Below are positions 45,790-57,429 of a stretch of DNA of 64,000 nucleotides, piece by piece. The DNA is from Stercorarius parasiticus. Taxonomy: Eukaryota > Chordata > Aves > Charadriiformes > Stercorariidae. The stretch lies in assembly GCA_013396915.1 (NCBI GenBank), contig VWZL01004335.1, positions 248,001-312,000 of the forward strand. The letters run 5' to 3'. How positions within the stretch are numbered: the stretch's first letter is position 1; every line of letters starts with the position of its first letter. The position numbers and the translations under genes are program-made. The notes under the pieces are model-generated. The model worked only from the letters and a program-made list of their open reading frames with translations. It had not been told where the DNA came from and made no database searches.

Positions 45790-46000
45790 CACCCTGACTC
45801 ATAGGAATCGCGTTGGATTTATTGGAGCCGTTAGCGCAGTACAAAGCAACTGGAGTAAACAGCGACTTCCAAGAGAGGCAAAGTTATTTGGAGCGGCTCC
45901 AACATGCAAATGGCAGAGACATTGATAGCTGTAGCAATTATTATTTCCTTTCCCCACACCCTTTCCCTTTCTGCAGTTTAGCCAAATTAATTTCTTTGCA
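45790..46000. promoter_or_regulatory. Candidate regulatory block with octamer motif
   Basis: ATGCAAAT (POU/octamer consensus) lies at 45904-45911, followed by GCAATTATTATTTCC with homeodomain-like cores. TTTCTTTGCAG downstream looks like a splice acceptor (ending near 46000), but no donor-bounded exon follows. Confidence 0.2.
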
Positions 46001-46611
46001 GATGCTGGAGGCACTGGAATTTGCTGAAAATGATGGTGATTTTGATGGCCACCCTCAGGTTTTCAGGACAGGAATGAAGAAATTTCTAGCTTACCCATCA
46101 CCATGAATTCACAGTGGGAATAGTGTTTGGCCTGATAACATGTTCACTGGGTCTTGATTTCTTCTTGGAACTGGTGAAACAGGTTGTCTGACCAAGTGAT
46201 TTGTGAGCTAATCATCGTCTGTGTGAAGCAAGTAGGAAAAGGGCCAATTTGTCTGGAATTAATTTTTTTTAAAATAACCGAGCTCCCACAAAGATGAGCT
46301 GAGTCCAGAAAGATGACTTCAAGGTTAAAGCGCAAAATTGGAAAATAGGGTAATTATTACTATTGGTAGTATTGTTACTGCTTTTAGCAGCCTCACACCC
46401 AAACCAGAAAGTTGTTACGACAGGAGTTGTGCAAACACTGAACAGAAAAATAGTCCTCACCCCAAATAACACATAATCTTACACAAGAGGCAGAGACGCT
46501 AACAGGGAAAGTACAGGGACAGAATGAGCAGTTCGTAGCCTGAACAGGATGAAATGTGAGGAACTCCAGAGTCACCTTCTTTTTCCATCTGTCTGGTTTC
46601 TTTACACTAGC
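46001..46611. other. Unique non-coding sequence
   Basis: Nothing is recognised here. Confidence 0.45.
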
Positions 46612-46690
46612 GGCCCTTTGGGTCAGGGTGTCTCTCTTTCTATGCATTTATACAGCTCCAAGCATCGCTTCTGGTCTGACGGAAAATTTG
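46612..46690 (+). repeat. Fossil MIR/L2-like 3' tail
   Basis: The order GGGTCAGGGTGTCTCTCTTT, then CTATGCATTTATACAGCTCC, then AAGCATCGCTTCTGGTCTGA parallels the amniote tail (GGGCAGGGACTGTCTCTT, TGTGTTTGTACAGCGCC, TAGCACAATGGGGCCCTG). This is the same family as at 3500 (minus) and 51195 (plus). Confidence 0.55.
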
Positions 46691-47987
46691 GGGAAGCTTT
46701 CAGCAAGTTTCTAAGTGAAAGGTATGCAAATGGATAAGACAGTCAGCCTGGCCTTGTTTATGATCTTTATTCTTGTGTTAAATTCATATGTACGTGGGAT
46801 TGTGCCATATGTTTCCAGTCAACCCTCCGACATGGATTCCTTGGAGTAAGGAAGACATTATGCTGAGAGGAACAGGAGGTTTCAACAACAGAGGATACTG
46901 CAGTTGATGCTTTTGGCTCAACTGATGAAATTGCTAGGTTTCTTTTGTGCTAGCAAGAAGAGGAAAGCTGGCCTCGTGTGACAGCCTGAAACATTTTTTA
47001 GTTTGATGTTTTGGACACAAATCTGAGTGTGAACCAGTGGGCTGAGCACTGAACCAAGACCTGGCTGATACTGGTTAAGTTTCTAGCTCTTCCTGATATC
47101 TTTGAGGAGATTTGGCAATACACATGCACATTCCCATGGTGTTTTGCCCTACCTGGTACTTCTACCTGTCGTTGCATGTTGTGGGCTCGTTGCAACCCAG
47201 ACGGCACTAACCCAAGATCTGTTGCACAGTTAGACCCTTTCAAAGATTTCTGGGGCAGACACAATTGTTTCATGCATCAAAGAACTAACATACATTTATT
47301 ATCCCCTTTGTAAAGTGTTATTTATTGACAGCCTAAGAATCATCCGTAGCACCTCAAATCATTGCACACAACAGGAATAAAAACATCTAATTCCCAAAAC
47401 CATCATAGAAGGTATATGACACCACACAATCCTCTAACACAGTAGCTTAATGTGACGTTAACTCACAGAGTACCTTGATGCAGCACATTGTGGACATAAT
47501 TAGCAACACCGCAGCATGCGTCAGTACCAGCTGTGATCTTTCATCAAAGATTTACAAAGACCAGCCTGTTAACCTGTTCCAGGATAAAGGCCAACATTGT
47601 GTAATCCAGTACCTAGAGGGGTGAGGCAGTTGATGGGGGCTGAACAGAAGAGTTCTACATCAAAAGGGTCGTCAGCACCTGGATAAGTGTCATCCACTCA
47701 GCTTGTTTTATACTTTTACCAGATTCAAATTTTATATGGGTTATCTGTCAGCAGCAAAATCATTTCAACAGCAAAATCAAACTGATCTCTCCTGAAGAGG
47801 TCAGCTCAGAATCCAATTCAGCTCACCATCACCAGTGGCTTTACTCTCATTTTAAAACTGGTTTTAAACATATTCTGGCAGGATTTGTGACTTCGAGGAT
47901 TTTCTTGCAACACAGGAAGATGCTGTCTGTAATTATCAAAGCTATTTATCAGCTAGATACAAGCCATCATTTGACAATGTAGTATCA
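46691..47987. other. Unique non-coding sequence
   Basis: No gene or repeat family is recognised. Confidence 0.45.
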
Positions 47988-48234
47988 TCTAGAGCAGCGT
48001 AGGTTTAGATTAGACGTTAGGAAGAAGTTCTTTATAATGAGGGTGGTGAGACACTGGAACAGGTTGCCCAGAGAGGTGGTGGAGGCCCCATGCCTGGAGA
48101 CATTCAAGGCCAGGCTTGATGAGACTCTGAGCAACCTGATTTAGTTAAAGGTGTCCCTGCTTTCTGCAAGGGGGTTGGACTAGATGACCTTTAAAGGTCC
48201 CTTCCAACCCAACATATTTTATGATTCTATGATC
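47988..48234 (+). mobile_element. CR1 LINE, short 5'-truncated (group B)
   Basis: Starts near CTAGAGCAGCGTAGGTTTAG and carries [16 protein letters not shown] and [17 protein letters not shown] coding text. The group B 3' UTR reads AAAGGTGTCCCTGC, CTTTAAAGGTCCC, then a tail TATGATTCTATGAT. Only about 245 bp remain. Confidence 0.93.
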
Positions 48235-50251
48235 TGGAGGTATTCCCATCAGCATGTTGGCAGCCTTCTGGCACCATCTTCATGGGCTCCAGCAACAGTT
48301 GAGAGCGAGTCCCACAAAAGATCACCACCTAACAAAGAGAAAGGCTTATGGTGTCTGATGACTAACTTCAGATGATATATGTCTTTCAGTCACTTATTTT
48401 ATCTCCCAGGGCTATAATGGGAACTTGGCTCAGGTGCTGACATTTACATGGTGGAGCTATACAGCAGATGACATGAACTCCAGTCTCAGGGTCGGGCTGA
48501 CTCACTGTTTGCTGTGAGTAACCCTGAGGAGCCTCTGAAGGCTGAGAGTTATCTGCAATGATACTATGGCCTCATACGCGCAACCATGACATCCTTAAAT
48601 GTGTGCATGGGTCTCAACATCCTAAGCACACTCAGGAGATCCATATCTTCCATGGAACACCCAAGCCTGCCCTTTCTCATCCCTGATTACTTGTCCCATA
48701 TATCTCCTCTGGGCAGTCCCAGTCTCCACTCTCATTTTTTGTCACAGTCTGAAGCCGTTCCTGCCTCCCTCTAAAGGCTCTTGGTCCCACTCTCCTGGCA
48801 GTCCTCACAGTGGTATTCCCAGATGTCCTGTTTCCCATGACCCCTAAATCTTCTCAAGCAATGACGCTCAGAATTTCCTCTCTCAGTTCCTTTACCTGTA
48901 TGTCTTTATTTTTTCCCCTCCTAAAATGTCCATTTCTCTCCTTTCTTCACCCCTGATCCCGGCTGGATTGCACACTCAGTGTTTTTCCATATTTAGGATT
49001 CTTGTACTAATCTTTTCTTCACCTTTTCATCCAGTCTCAGGTTATGTTCCCTTTTCAGTTCAATATGGTAACCTCTTTGCCAAGCCTGAATTTCACACAC
49101 AACAAAACAACAATTCCCCCCTCTCCTTCCACTTCTTCTCCTTCTCCCACCCACAGCTCTGCTCTCAGAAATACTAGAACTACTTTTGCTAAAGCTTAAA
49201 AAAGAGATGCCAAAATTTCAGTTCCAAGAGGTGAAGTATGACAGGGTTACATGCACCAGAAAGCCAGGCCATAAAGGTCAGTCAACTTAGAAACGGTGGT
49301 ACGGATCCTAACTAATGCATGGATAAGCATTGCAAGTACACACACATACGCAGGGCCTGGCTTTGCTAGACAGGCTTAGAAAAGGTGGCTGAAAACAACC
49401 TGACTGGCTCTGGACTTGCAGGTGTTCAGCTACTGTTTTAAAGCCACCTTTTACATACTAGCGAGAGGAACAGTTTTAATCAAACCAATACTGCAAGAAA
49501 TAAACACTTCCTTTAACCACTAAAAGGTGCCTGTGTAGTTTGTAAAAGTCACCAGCGCCTTGAAAGCATTTGAAATTCTGCCCTCATCCTGTTTCCCCTT
49601 CAGCAAAGTTGTTGCTGAGTTAATGGGCAAGATTGCAGTCAGTCTGGGCTAATGTGGTAAGAAATACGAGAAGCTACTTGACCAGCAGTAGGCAGGTCTT
49701 CAAACTATACCTCAGCTGAGATTTCCACTGAAAATTCCACTCTCCCTATTCATAATCCCTATGTGCTGTCGCTCCATTCACAAGTATTAAATTATTCTCT
49801 CATATTTAAAAATATATTATTGCCTTCACAAACAGCAACATTTGTAACGTAACTATGCACTGGAGAGTACAGTTTTTATTGCCCAGTTCCATATACCTTA
49901 GAAGCCATTAAAATCTGCAAAATATATCAATTCATCCTCATTTCAAATGAAAACTATTGCAAGCAGGAGTAGGAAGGATGAGCAGCACTTGTTCCCAGGT
50001 TCATCCATACACTGGACTGATGTTAAGAAACTTTGCTCTGCTGACAACAGACTGTTATCCCCCCTTTCTCTCTCATTTCCAAAAGCCCATGATTCCCAAT
50101 GGTAAATGACTCCCAACCACAAATGTTTGGGCTAAGTACAAGAATAACCAAGCAAAGTCCTGAAGATCCCTTTATACCAGAAGATCATTTATGTTGAACT
50201 GTTCTTCAAGATTTCCACAGGGAAGAGACAATGCAGAACAAATATGCTCCC
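48235..50251. other. Unique non-coding sequence, pyrimidine-biased in part
   Basis: 48580-49180 is strongly C/T-biased on the plus strand. Frames there give Ser/Pro/Leu/Phe-rich text without domains. Nothing else is recognised. Confidence 0.45.
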
Positions 50252-50620
50252 ATCACAGAATCACAGAATGGTAGGGGTTGGAAGAGACCTCTGGAGAGCA
50301 TCTAGTCCAACCACCCTGCCAGAGCAGGGTCACCCAGAGCAGGTTGCACAGGAACGCGTCCAGGCGAGTTTGGAATGTCTCCAGAGACAGAGACTCCACC
50401 ACCTCTCTGCCACCCTCAAAGAAGTTCCTCCTCATGTTTAGGTGGAACTTCCTATCTTCAAGTTTGTGCCCGTGACCCCTTGTCCTGTCACTGAGCACCA
50501 CTGAAAAGAGCCTGGCCCCATCCTCCTGACACATGCTGTTTAAGTATTTATAAGCGTTGATAACACGCCCCCCCCAGTCATCTTTTTCCAGATTGAAAAG
50601 ATCCAAATTCTTCATCTTCA
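50252..50620 (-). mobile_element. CR1 LINE, 5'-truncated with two micro-deletions (group A)
   Basis: The minus strand encodes [39 protein letters not shown] and HLNMRRNFF, then loses the [11 protein letters not shown] segment. Relative to the copies at 5.1 and 28.5 kb, a block is missing after CACCTCTCT (about 22 bp, near 50408) and a few bases are missing after CCTCAAAG (near 50419). The tail has two octamers (ATTCTGTG). Confidence 0.93.
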
Positions 50621-50804
50621 AAGTATATCTACAGCTAGACTCTCATGAAACAATAAATTCCTTACCCAAGCATTCCTTTTGGTTGATTCCATGGGAAAAA
50701 AAAAAAACAACAAGAAAAACTTTACAAGATTTCAGGCTGCAGCAGCCTACTGTGCTGACCATTTTCAGAGTAGCGTAGGTTGGAAGAGACCCTTGCTGGA
50801 AGGG
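50621..50804. other. Short spacer between two CR1 pieces
   Basis: A poly(A) run lies near 50696-50706 and GTAGGTTGGAAGAGACCC at about 50775 is reminiscent of a CR1 3' UTR core, but no octamers follow. Confidence 0.4.
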
Positions 50805-51100
50805 TTCGTCACTGACTCAAGTGCAACTTGTTGTCCAGTCTATCAAGATACTACTGAATGGCCTTCCGCTACACCAGTCACTTTCCCTAGTTTCGTGTTT
50901 TCCATGATCTTGCTGAGGTGCTCTCTGTCCCACCTTCAAAGTCATTAATGAAGATGTTCAACAGTATCAGGCCCACTATTGACCCCTGGAGAAAACTGCT
51001 AGCAAGTGGTCACCAATTGAACTTCCTGCTGGTGACCTTCATTCTGTGAGCCCAGTGGTCCTCTCAGTTCTCCATGTACCATGCGGTCCATCCATCCAGT
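50805..51100 (-). mobile_element. Old CR1 LINE, internal ORF2 fragment
   Basis: The plus strand contains TTGTCCAGTCTATCAAGATA, TGATCTTGCTGAGGTGCTCT, GTCATTAATGAAGATGTTCA and GGCCCACTATTGACCCCTGG. They lie in the order found in the reverse complement of CR1 ORF2 downstream of the reverse transcriptase active site region (the NIFINDLD/LSKFADD/LDRLE-type coding area). There is no 3' UTR. It is more diverged than the neighbouring group A copy. Confidence 0.75.
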
Positions 51101-51194
51101 CCACATCTCTCTGAATTCACAGTCATCTCATCATCTTGTCACTGCTTCCTTTTGTCCATTTGTCATCTCTCCATCTTTATTTAGGTAGGCTTGC

Positions 51195-51285
51195 CATGGA
51201 AGGCTCTGTCTTTCTGTTCTATGTTTGTACAGTGCTTAGCATAGCGACACAGTAGCATGAAAGTACAGCTCCTGAGGAGTAGACC
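51195..51285 (+). repeat. Fossil MIR/L2-like 3' tail
   Basis: GGCTCTGTCTTTCTGTTCTA, then TGTTTGTACAGTGCTTAGCA, then TAGCGACACAGTAGCAT parallels the same amniote tail as at 46612, with the TTTGTACAGTGC core almost intact. Confidence 0.6.
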
Positions 51286-52704
51286 AACAACAAAAAAAAT
51301 CATAACAAAATTGTTGAGATTGGGCTTTTTTGTGTTGTTTTAGGAGATTTGGAAAATAAAGCTTTGAGGTAACGTAAACCAGAGCACCAACCTTTGGTTC
51401 AGCTCATATCCAGACTTCTGAAGCACTAGAAGCTGTCAGATACTCACCTTGCCTGGTGGAAAGATGCTTGGCATCCTAGGAAGTCAGGAGCTGGCTTTAA
51501 ATGACTTGGGATGTCTTTACCTCTAGAGTTTTCTGTTATGATTCCACATCTAGATGTGATAAGCGTTAGCACTTATCTTTGTACCTGTCAATTGCAAGGC
51601 CTGGCACTGAGTTATGCCAGGAGAAAGGTTGTTCCCGCAGTTTTTCCAGTCCAGTGATGGCAAATTCCTAAGAGGCTGAGTAGCTGCTTGCTCAGTTACT
51701 GGCAGCCCAGGATGGGCAAGGGAGTACCCTGGCTAACATTGAAGGAAGGAAGTCGTCACAGGAGTCCTTTGGCCAGATCAGATGATGCTCATCTGATGCT
51801 CCAGGTCCAACATGCAGTTTGGGACAACATCCTTTGCTTAGCCAAATCCAAAGTTCAAAGTCTTTGACATTTCCCTATCATTCTGCAATAGTGACAACCT
51901 GGATCTACTTTACCTCCTGCCAAAGTAGCAGCACTAAGGGTTCATCTATATAACCTAAATACTGCCAGGGCACACTCTGACCCTAAGATTAACTGGCACG
52001 GTCTGGCCATATTATTAAGTTCCTTTACCTACAAAACAAGGTGGTTGCATCATCTTGCCTACAGGAAATGGATCCCGGATGCCAATGTCATGAGCCAAGA
52101 GAAGGAGAAAGGCATAAATCCCTCTTTTTGACATGGTATATATGTATGTGGATATTATATCGGTATAAAAACACCAAAATCAAGAGTCAAGGTTTTGAAT
52201 GCACTCAGCATTGCTGATGAGGCAGCTGACTTCAGCAAGAGCCATTAACTTAATGCTGAGTACTTTTGCCTCAAATAAAACAGTTCAATACTACTATTTT
52301 GGGAAAAAATGCAGGCGTAGGACTCGGGTACTTTGAAAGCCTATTCTAGGCTTCATCTCTCTTCCTGTGAGAAGGAACAAGTCAGATCATTATTTGATGA
52401 TACTACTTTTCTACTTAGCAAGCACTATTAGGGTAATAATCTACCAAAATGTATAAATTACATGAAAAGCAGAAAACACCGGTAATGTTATCTGCTGTTG
52501 TTATTGTTATTTTCTCATACGGGTATTAATTTTGGATTTGGTCCACAAGAAATGAAATTCGGAAGCACAGTTACAATAGGCAAGATAATTTGTCCGGTTC
52601 ATTCCAGAAAGTTCAAGAGTAGCAAAGTGTGAGACAACATCTATTAGGTATTATCTCAAACACCTCCTGAAACATAGGCAAGGTTCCAAACAACTAGATC
52701 AAAT
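51286..52704. other. Unique non-coding sequence
   Basis: No gene is recognised. It may hide further CR1 remains just upstream of 52705. Confidence 0.45.
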
Positions 52705-53135
52705 TCAGTGCTGATTTTTGAAAAAAGGAAGAAAAAGAAGACTTTGACACTTGCGTATCAGTTGACTTAACATCAATTCTCAGGACAAATCTTGGAATCT
52801 TAAATATTTTTTCACAGAAAATCACAAAACATACCTGAGATGAATTTGCAAGAATAAATCAAGCCAAACAATTAAATACCCATTTATAATAAGCTAAAAA
52901 TCTGTATGTCACATCTAGACTTTAATAAGGTTTTTGACGTTGTCTTATATGAGCTTCTGATGAACAACCTAAAGAAACATGATGTAGATGGGACTACAGT
53001 AAACTGGGTATGCTCCTGTTCATAGTCACAAAGCAGTTAGTAATAGTCACAGGCAAAGTGGAAAAATATATCCAGTAGTTCTCCTCAAGTATCTGATCTG
53101 GCTCTCTACAATATACTCATTAAAAACCTGAATCC
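52705..53135 (+). mobile_element. Ancient CR1/L3-like LINE, reverse transcriptase region
   Basis: Starting with GTGCTGATTTTTGAAAAAAG and passing TTGACTTAACATCAATTCTC, the text follows the RT fingers (a P.FKKG.K....YRP.SLTS.PGK.L-type layout) with stops. It continues as CTAGACTTTAATAAGGTTTT (YLDFSKAFD motif A, here LDFNKVFD with the catalytic Asp codon kept), CTTCTGATGAACAACCTAAA (LLM..LKK) and a GVPQGSVLGPIL-region counterpart near 53090. It is frame-broken, AT-rich and closest by eye to turtle/crocodilian CR1. Confidence 0.7.
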
Positions 53136-56100
53136 TGAAACACGTTTGCAATTTCTAGAAAGTTTGTAGTTAATCTTGTTTTGAGTTTCGTGCTGGACAG
53201 ATGACCAGCTTGCTAATTGTCATTATTCATCTCTTTCCTTTACTTTATTGTAATTCAACCCAGATGATTATGGCAAGTAAAAAAAAAATTAAAAAAAAAA
53301 TAATAATGTATTTTAAGTAGAATATGCACTGCTAGCCAAACACAGGTTTTTGGGCTTACACTGCAAAGTATTTGTACTGTCCATTCGTTATATCCTGAGT
53401 AAACACAACTGCTTTTCTATGGTGCAATATTTTTCCCCAGAGATTTCCAAAACACTCTTCAAAAACAGCTAACCAATTTTGCAAACCCTGCATAGATTTT
53501 TAAAGCTGAAGGGAACCATTTTAATCATGTAGCCTTATCTCCAGCCTAATATATGAAATATATTAATACATAAAAACAGGTTCAAGACATCCTAAATTTT
53601 TGAAAAAGAGCAGCAATTATCTGGGATTGATGTATTCATCTTCCTCTCAGGCCACCACACTAGAATCTTCTTCTGCCATTTCCAATTTACTGAGCTGGGC
53701 ATGGATTTAAGCCATTGCTGACCCTGGAAGAAAACCACATCTACGCTACAGACTGGTTTAGATTTAGGCCAGGGAGTACAGGCTCCAGCTTGAAATGCAG
53801 AGGTCAAACTTTAGTAACCAGAAATAATCTTCAGAGCTTTAAAATGGCAGGGATCCAAAGACCCAGCTTTTTCCTTGGTTTGATAAATGCTGCCCAGAAG
53901 TAAATCCTGGAGGATTTGTATTTTTTTCGCATATCTGCAGGCATGCAACATCTTTGTCAGCTCTGCAAGGCAGATATTTTCTAGCAAAAGCAAGTCCTCC
54001 CCAGCACTGAGGACCTCAGCTGCCAAGATGGGACATCTTTGAAGACACCGAGATAGGAGCTAGTGCAACGTTAACTGTGATGGGCAGATTCAGGAGGTAT
54101 TGAGGTCCTGTTACTCTGTTTGATTGCCACATGGGATTGTAAAAGAGGTATCACACTATCACGCTTTGCATGTGCTGGGAATTGGGAGGTCCGACGGCTT
54201 TTAGCTCTCACTTCTATTTATATGCTCATAATCACTACTGGGAAAATAACACAGAAACAGCAAGGGTATTTTAGGGCAGGTTTTGAGCATGAGGTTGGGA
54301 AGCAGTACTGTTGGGACATCTGTAAAAAGGGAAAAAACCTTCCTGAAGGATCCTGGTAAAGGGCAGCCTACAGTAAGAGAAATAAATCCCTGTTCCCCTC
54401 CATTCCCTGTCATCCCCACTGCCTTCCCCACGAATTTCCCCCCGGTTAAATGCTCACTTGGAAGCAGGCAGGACCTCAGATTTACATCTCATCTGAGCTG
54501 TGGCTCTTCTGAGCACGATAATGCTCGGTTAACACAATACCATAACACTAGATCAGGTATCATCTGAGGAGGAAAACGTGCCACCTCTGGAGGCACAAAT
54601 ATAACTTCCTCAGCACCTGGGTGTTCCTGGAGAGCTCTGAATTACTAATTTGCTTTTGAATACATACAGCTATTCAACAATGGCAGAGGGGGGCCACTGG
54701 GTGCTAGGTGAAAATAAAATACCTTAGCTGAGCAGAGACAGGGATTCAAAATGGATATCAAGAGTCGCATGCCACACAAGACTCAGAAAACTCAAAAGCC
54801 TGCTGGGATTTGTCTTGCTCACTGAGTAAATGATGTGACATGGAGGGAGACTCCTGCTGGAAATCTAAGCAGGGGATTCAAACTTCAAGTCAAGGCGACT
54901 GCATGGAAAAACAAACTCAGGTATGAGAAACCTCCTCTGTTTTCAACTGCAGGTTTGAAGGTTGCTTGGCTCTTCCCAGGTATTATTGTTACCTCTGACC
55001 TCTGTCAAGTTTGATATGCAAAGCCCATATGAGAGACAGTGCCTCTGTCCCAAAGGACACAGGTAAGCTCTGCTCCATCAGGTTACTCTTATCTCTCTCG
55101 AGTCCCCATGCAATGTGTCTGTATGAACTGCAGAGGAGCAAACCCACTGCAGTAACCCCAGAGCACCTTCTGGGAAGATACTGATTTCTCCTACTATCCC
55201 TTTCCTTTCCAGACTCAAAGAAGGAAGTGAAAAACCAAGGAAAATATAAAAATCAGTGAGCCTTGTTGTGGATACACACTTGGGACTCCTACAGCCTTAA
55301 GTGAGATGTGTGTTTGTGCATATCTAGAGCCATAATGAGATCCTTCAGTTGTTGTGAGATGAGCTCGTACTGCAGAGCTTTAATCCAGAGTCAGATTTGG
55401 ATGCAGACTCTCAAATTATGCAAATCCAAAAATGTTGTGTTGGTTTATTACACAACTGGAAGGCTGCTAGAAAGTTTCCAAAATATGGAGGTGTTTGAGG
55501 CGAGGAGCTGCTTGCTTCCATACTGGCGATGTTGGAGAAGGGAGAAACTTGTTTGTGAATGCCTCTGTATTTCCCATTTTACCTGTGACTGGAAGCAGAA
55601 GTGCTGAGCCGTGCCACAAAAACATTCTCCACATTCAATTCCATCTCAAGATGGGATATAGCACCCCCTCCAAACACAGAGAAAAAGGCAACAAAATTTT
55701 TTAAACCCCCTAAAGACTTCCAGGTTCAGTTCAAGGCTTTGACAAAGACTTTGGGTCACTCCTGATTTTATCCAACTGTATTTGCCCAGCCCTAATTGCA
55801 ACAGCACATCTGGAAATGCTACAGCGAAGGCCCTGCCAGCACTTTCATTATAAACCCTCCTGTTTTCAAGGTTTTGTAACTTTTCCTGAAAAAAAAAAAG
55901 GCAACAGCAGAAGGGCTGAAACTTGATATAAAAAGTTCTCAGCTGGGGAGCAATTTTTTGTGTGTGTTGCAATATTTCAAGGAAACCAAATCAAACCATT
56001 TTGAAAATGAGAAAAGAATTTGTAGAAAAGGGTGGGAAGATAGAAGAGCATTTTCTTGGGGTTTCTTTTTTCTTTATTTGAAGCACACAGGGAAAAAATA

Positions 56101-56329
56101 TTGCAGCATTTCTCAACTCTGAACTGTGGCTTGACTTGGACTAAAGGCTTTGAATGACTCTTTTAAAGGACCACAAGGATGGCAAAGAAAAAGAACATTT
56201 GCCCACAGCACCTGCTTGGAAATGGCTCTGAGGGGCAAGAAACATCAGTATGTCCCTGTCCTTTGGTGCAAGGCAATGAGAGAATAGTTTGAAACTCTAG
56301 GATCATCTGGGACCTCTACTGCTTAATAA
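53136..56329. other. Unique non-coding sequence
   Basis: An A-rich tract lies at 53279-53303 and an A-run at 55889-55899. Short frames only. No repeat family is recognised. Confidence 0.45.
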
Positions 56330-56785
56330 AGGATGTGGACTTGCTTGGAAGTTCTACTTGACAGGTTGTGGAGATTGGGGGACATTCCAGAAGACTGGAA
56401 GAAGGCTAATGTCACCCTCATCTACAAGAAGGACTTAAAAGAGGATCCAGGAAATTATAGGCCCATCTGTTTTACCGCAGTCCCCGGGAAAGTAATGGAG
56501 TTAATCCTCCTGGGAGCTATCACAAGCCAAATGAAGCACGTGACTGGGAAAAGCCAGCACGGATTAACCAAGGGCAAATTTTGCTTGACAAACCTGATCG
56601 CCTTCTATGACAAAGTAACCTGCTCGGGTGATGCGGGGCAAGGGGTGGAAGTTGTCTACCTGGATTTCTCCAAGGTTTTCAGCACAGTTCTTCACAGCCT
56701 CCTCCTAGAGAAACCGGTGCGTTACAGTCTAGACAAGTGGTCTGTGCGGTGGGCAGGGAACTGGCTGACAGATCCTCTCTATTGA
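56330..56785 (+). mobile_element. CR1 LINE internal fragment, reverse transcriptase fingers/palm
   Basis: One open frame of 150 codons encodes the start of the CR1 reverse transcriptase: RLWRLGDIPEDWKKANVTLI, DPGNYRPICFTAVPGKVMEL, SQHGLTKGKFCLTNLIAFYD and VVYLDFSKVFSTVLHSLLLE (motif A with the first catalytic Asp). The frame ends at WLTDPLY. The later motifs (GVPQGS and the YADD/FADD box), the C-terminus and the 3' UTR are absent, and so is the upstream endonuclease. Catalysis is impossible. It resembles avian and not ancient CR1. Confidence 0.9.
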
Positions 56786-57429
56786 CTACCAAGATAGCCC
56801 ACCTGACTAGTAGAGAAGGGTCCAGTATGTTGTCTACTCCATGTATTCATGATTGATCAGGCACACATTGACTGTAACAGAAGCTTGGATACATATGAGC
56901 GCTAAATTTGGGTGCCTTAGTCTGGAGCTAATTAAAGTTAGTCATTTTGTGGAGATGACTTCCAATCCTCATCTGTAGCATCCAACAGTTTACGCAGCAT
57001 AGCTTCAACCTTTTTTCACTGCGAACTAAACTGTGTTGCATTATATCCCACTTGCAACAAATACAGTCGTCTGTGGCAGCTCAGCTGGCACGTGGTATCT
57101 TGCAAAAGCATGGTAACTTGTTTGTGTCCCTGAGCCATAATTCTTAAACAGTTCAGATGCAAACATGCAATCTAATGTAGACTGATGAGAATTTGATGGA
57201 CGAGGATAGTTTTTATTACAGTTTTTTAAGCCTGTCTCTCATCTAGATGGAGCTGAAAGCACTGTGGCAACATACTGGGAATTATTTTCGTTACACAAAT
57301 CAGCCTGGCAAAAGTCAGAATCTTTTTGACGTGTCTTCACTCGGTTGAAACAAATTGGAAACTGTAGGTTTGGTGACTACAATTGCACAGGTGCAAAACT
57401 ATTCACTTCTGGAATAGCAGTCACAATTC
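56786..57429. other. Unique non-coding sequence
   Basis: No gene or repeat is recognised. Unrecognisable LINE remains are possible since LINE fragments lie on both sides. Confidence 0.4.

Noticed and set aside
45825..45860. GTTAGCGCAGTA resembling a tRNA A-box
   Set aside because: No B-box (GGTTCGAATCC type) and no cloverleaf in the following 80 bp.
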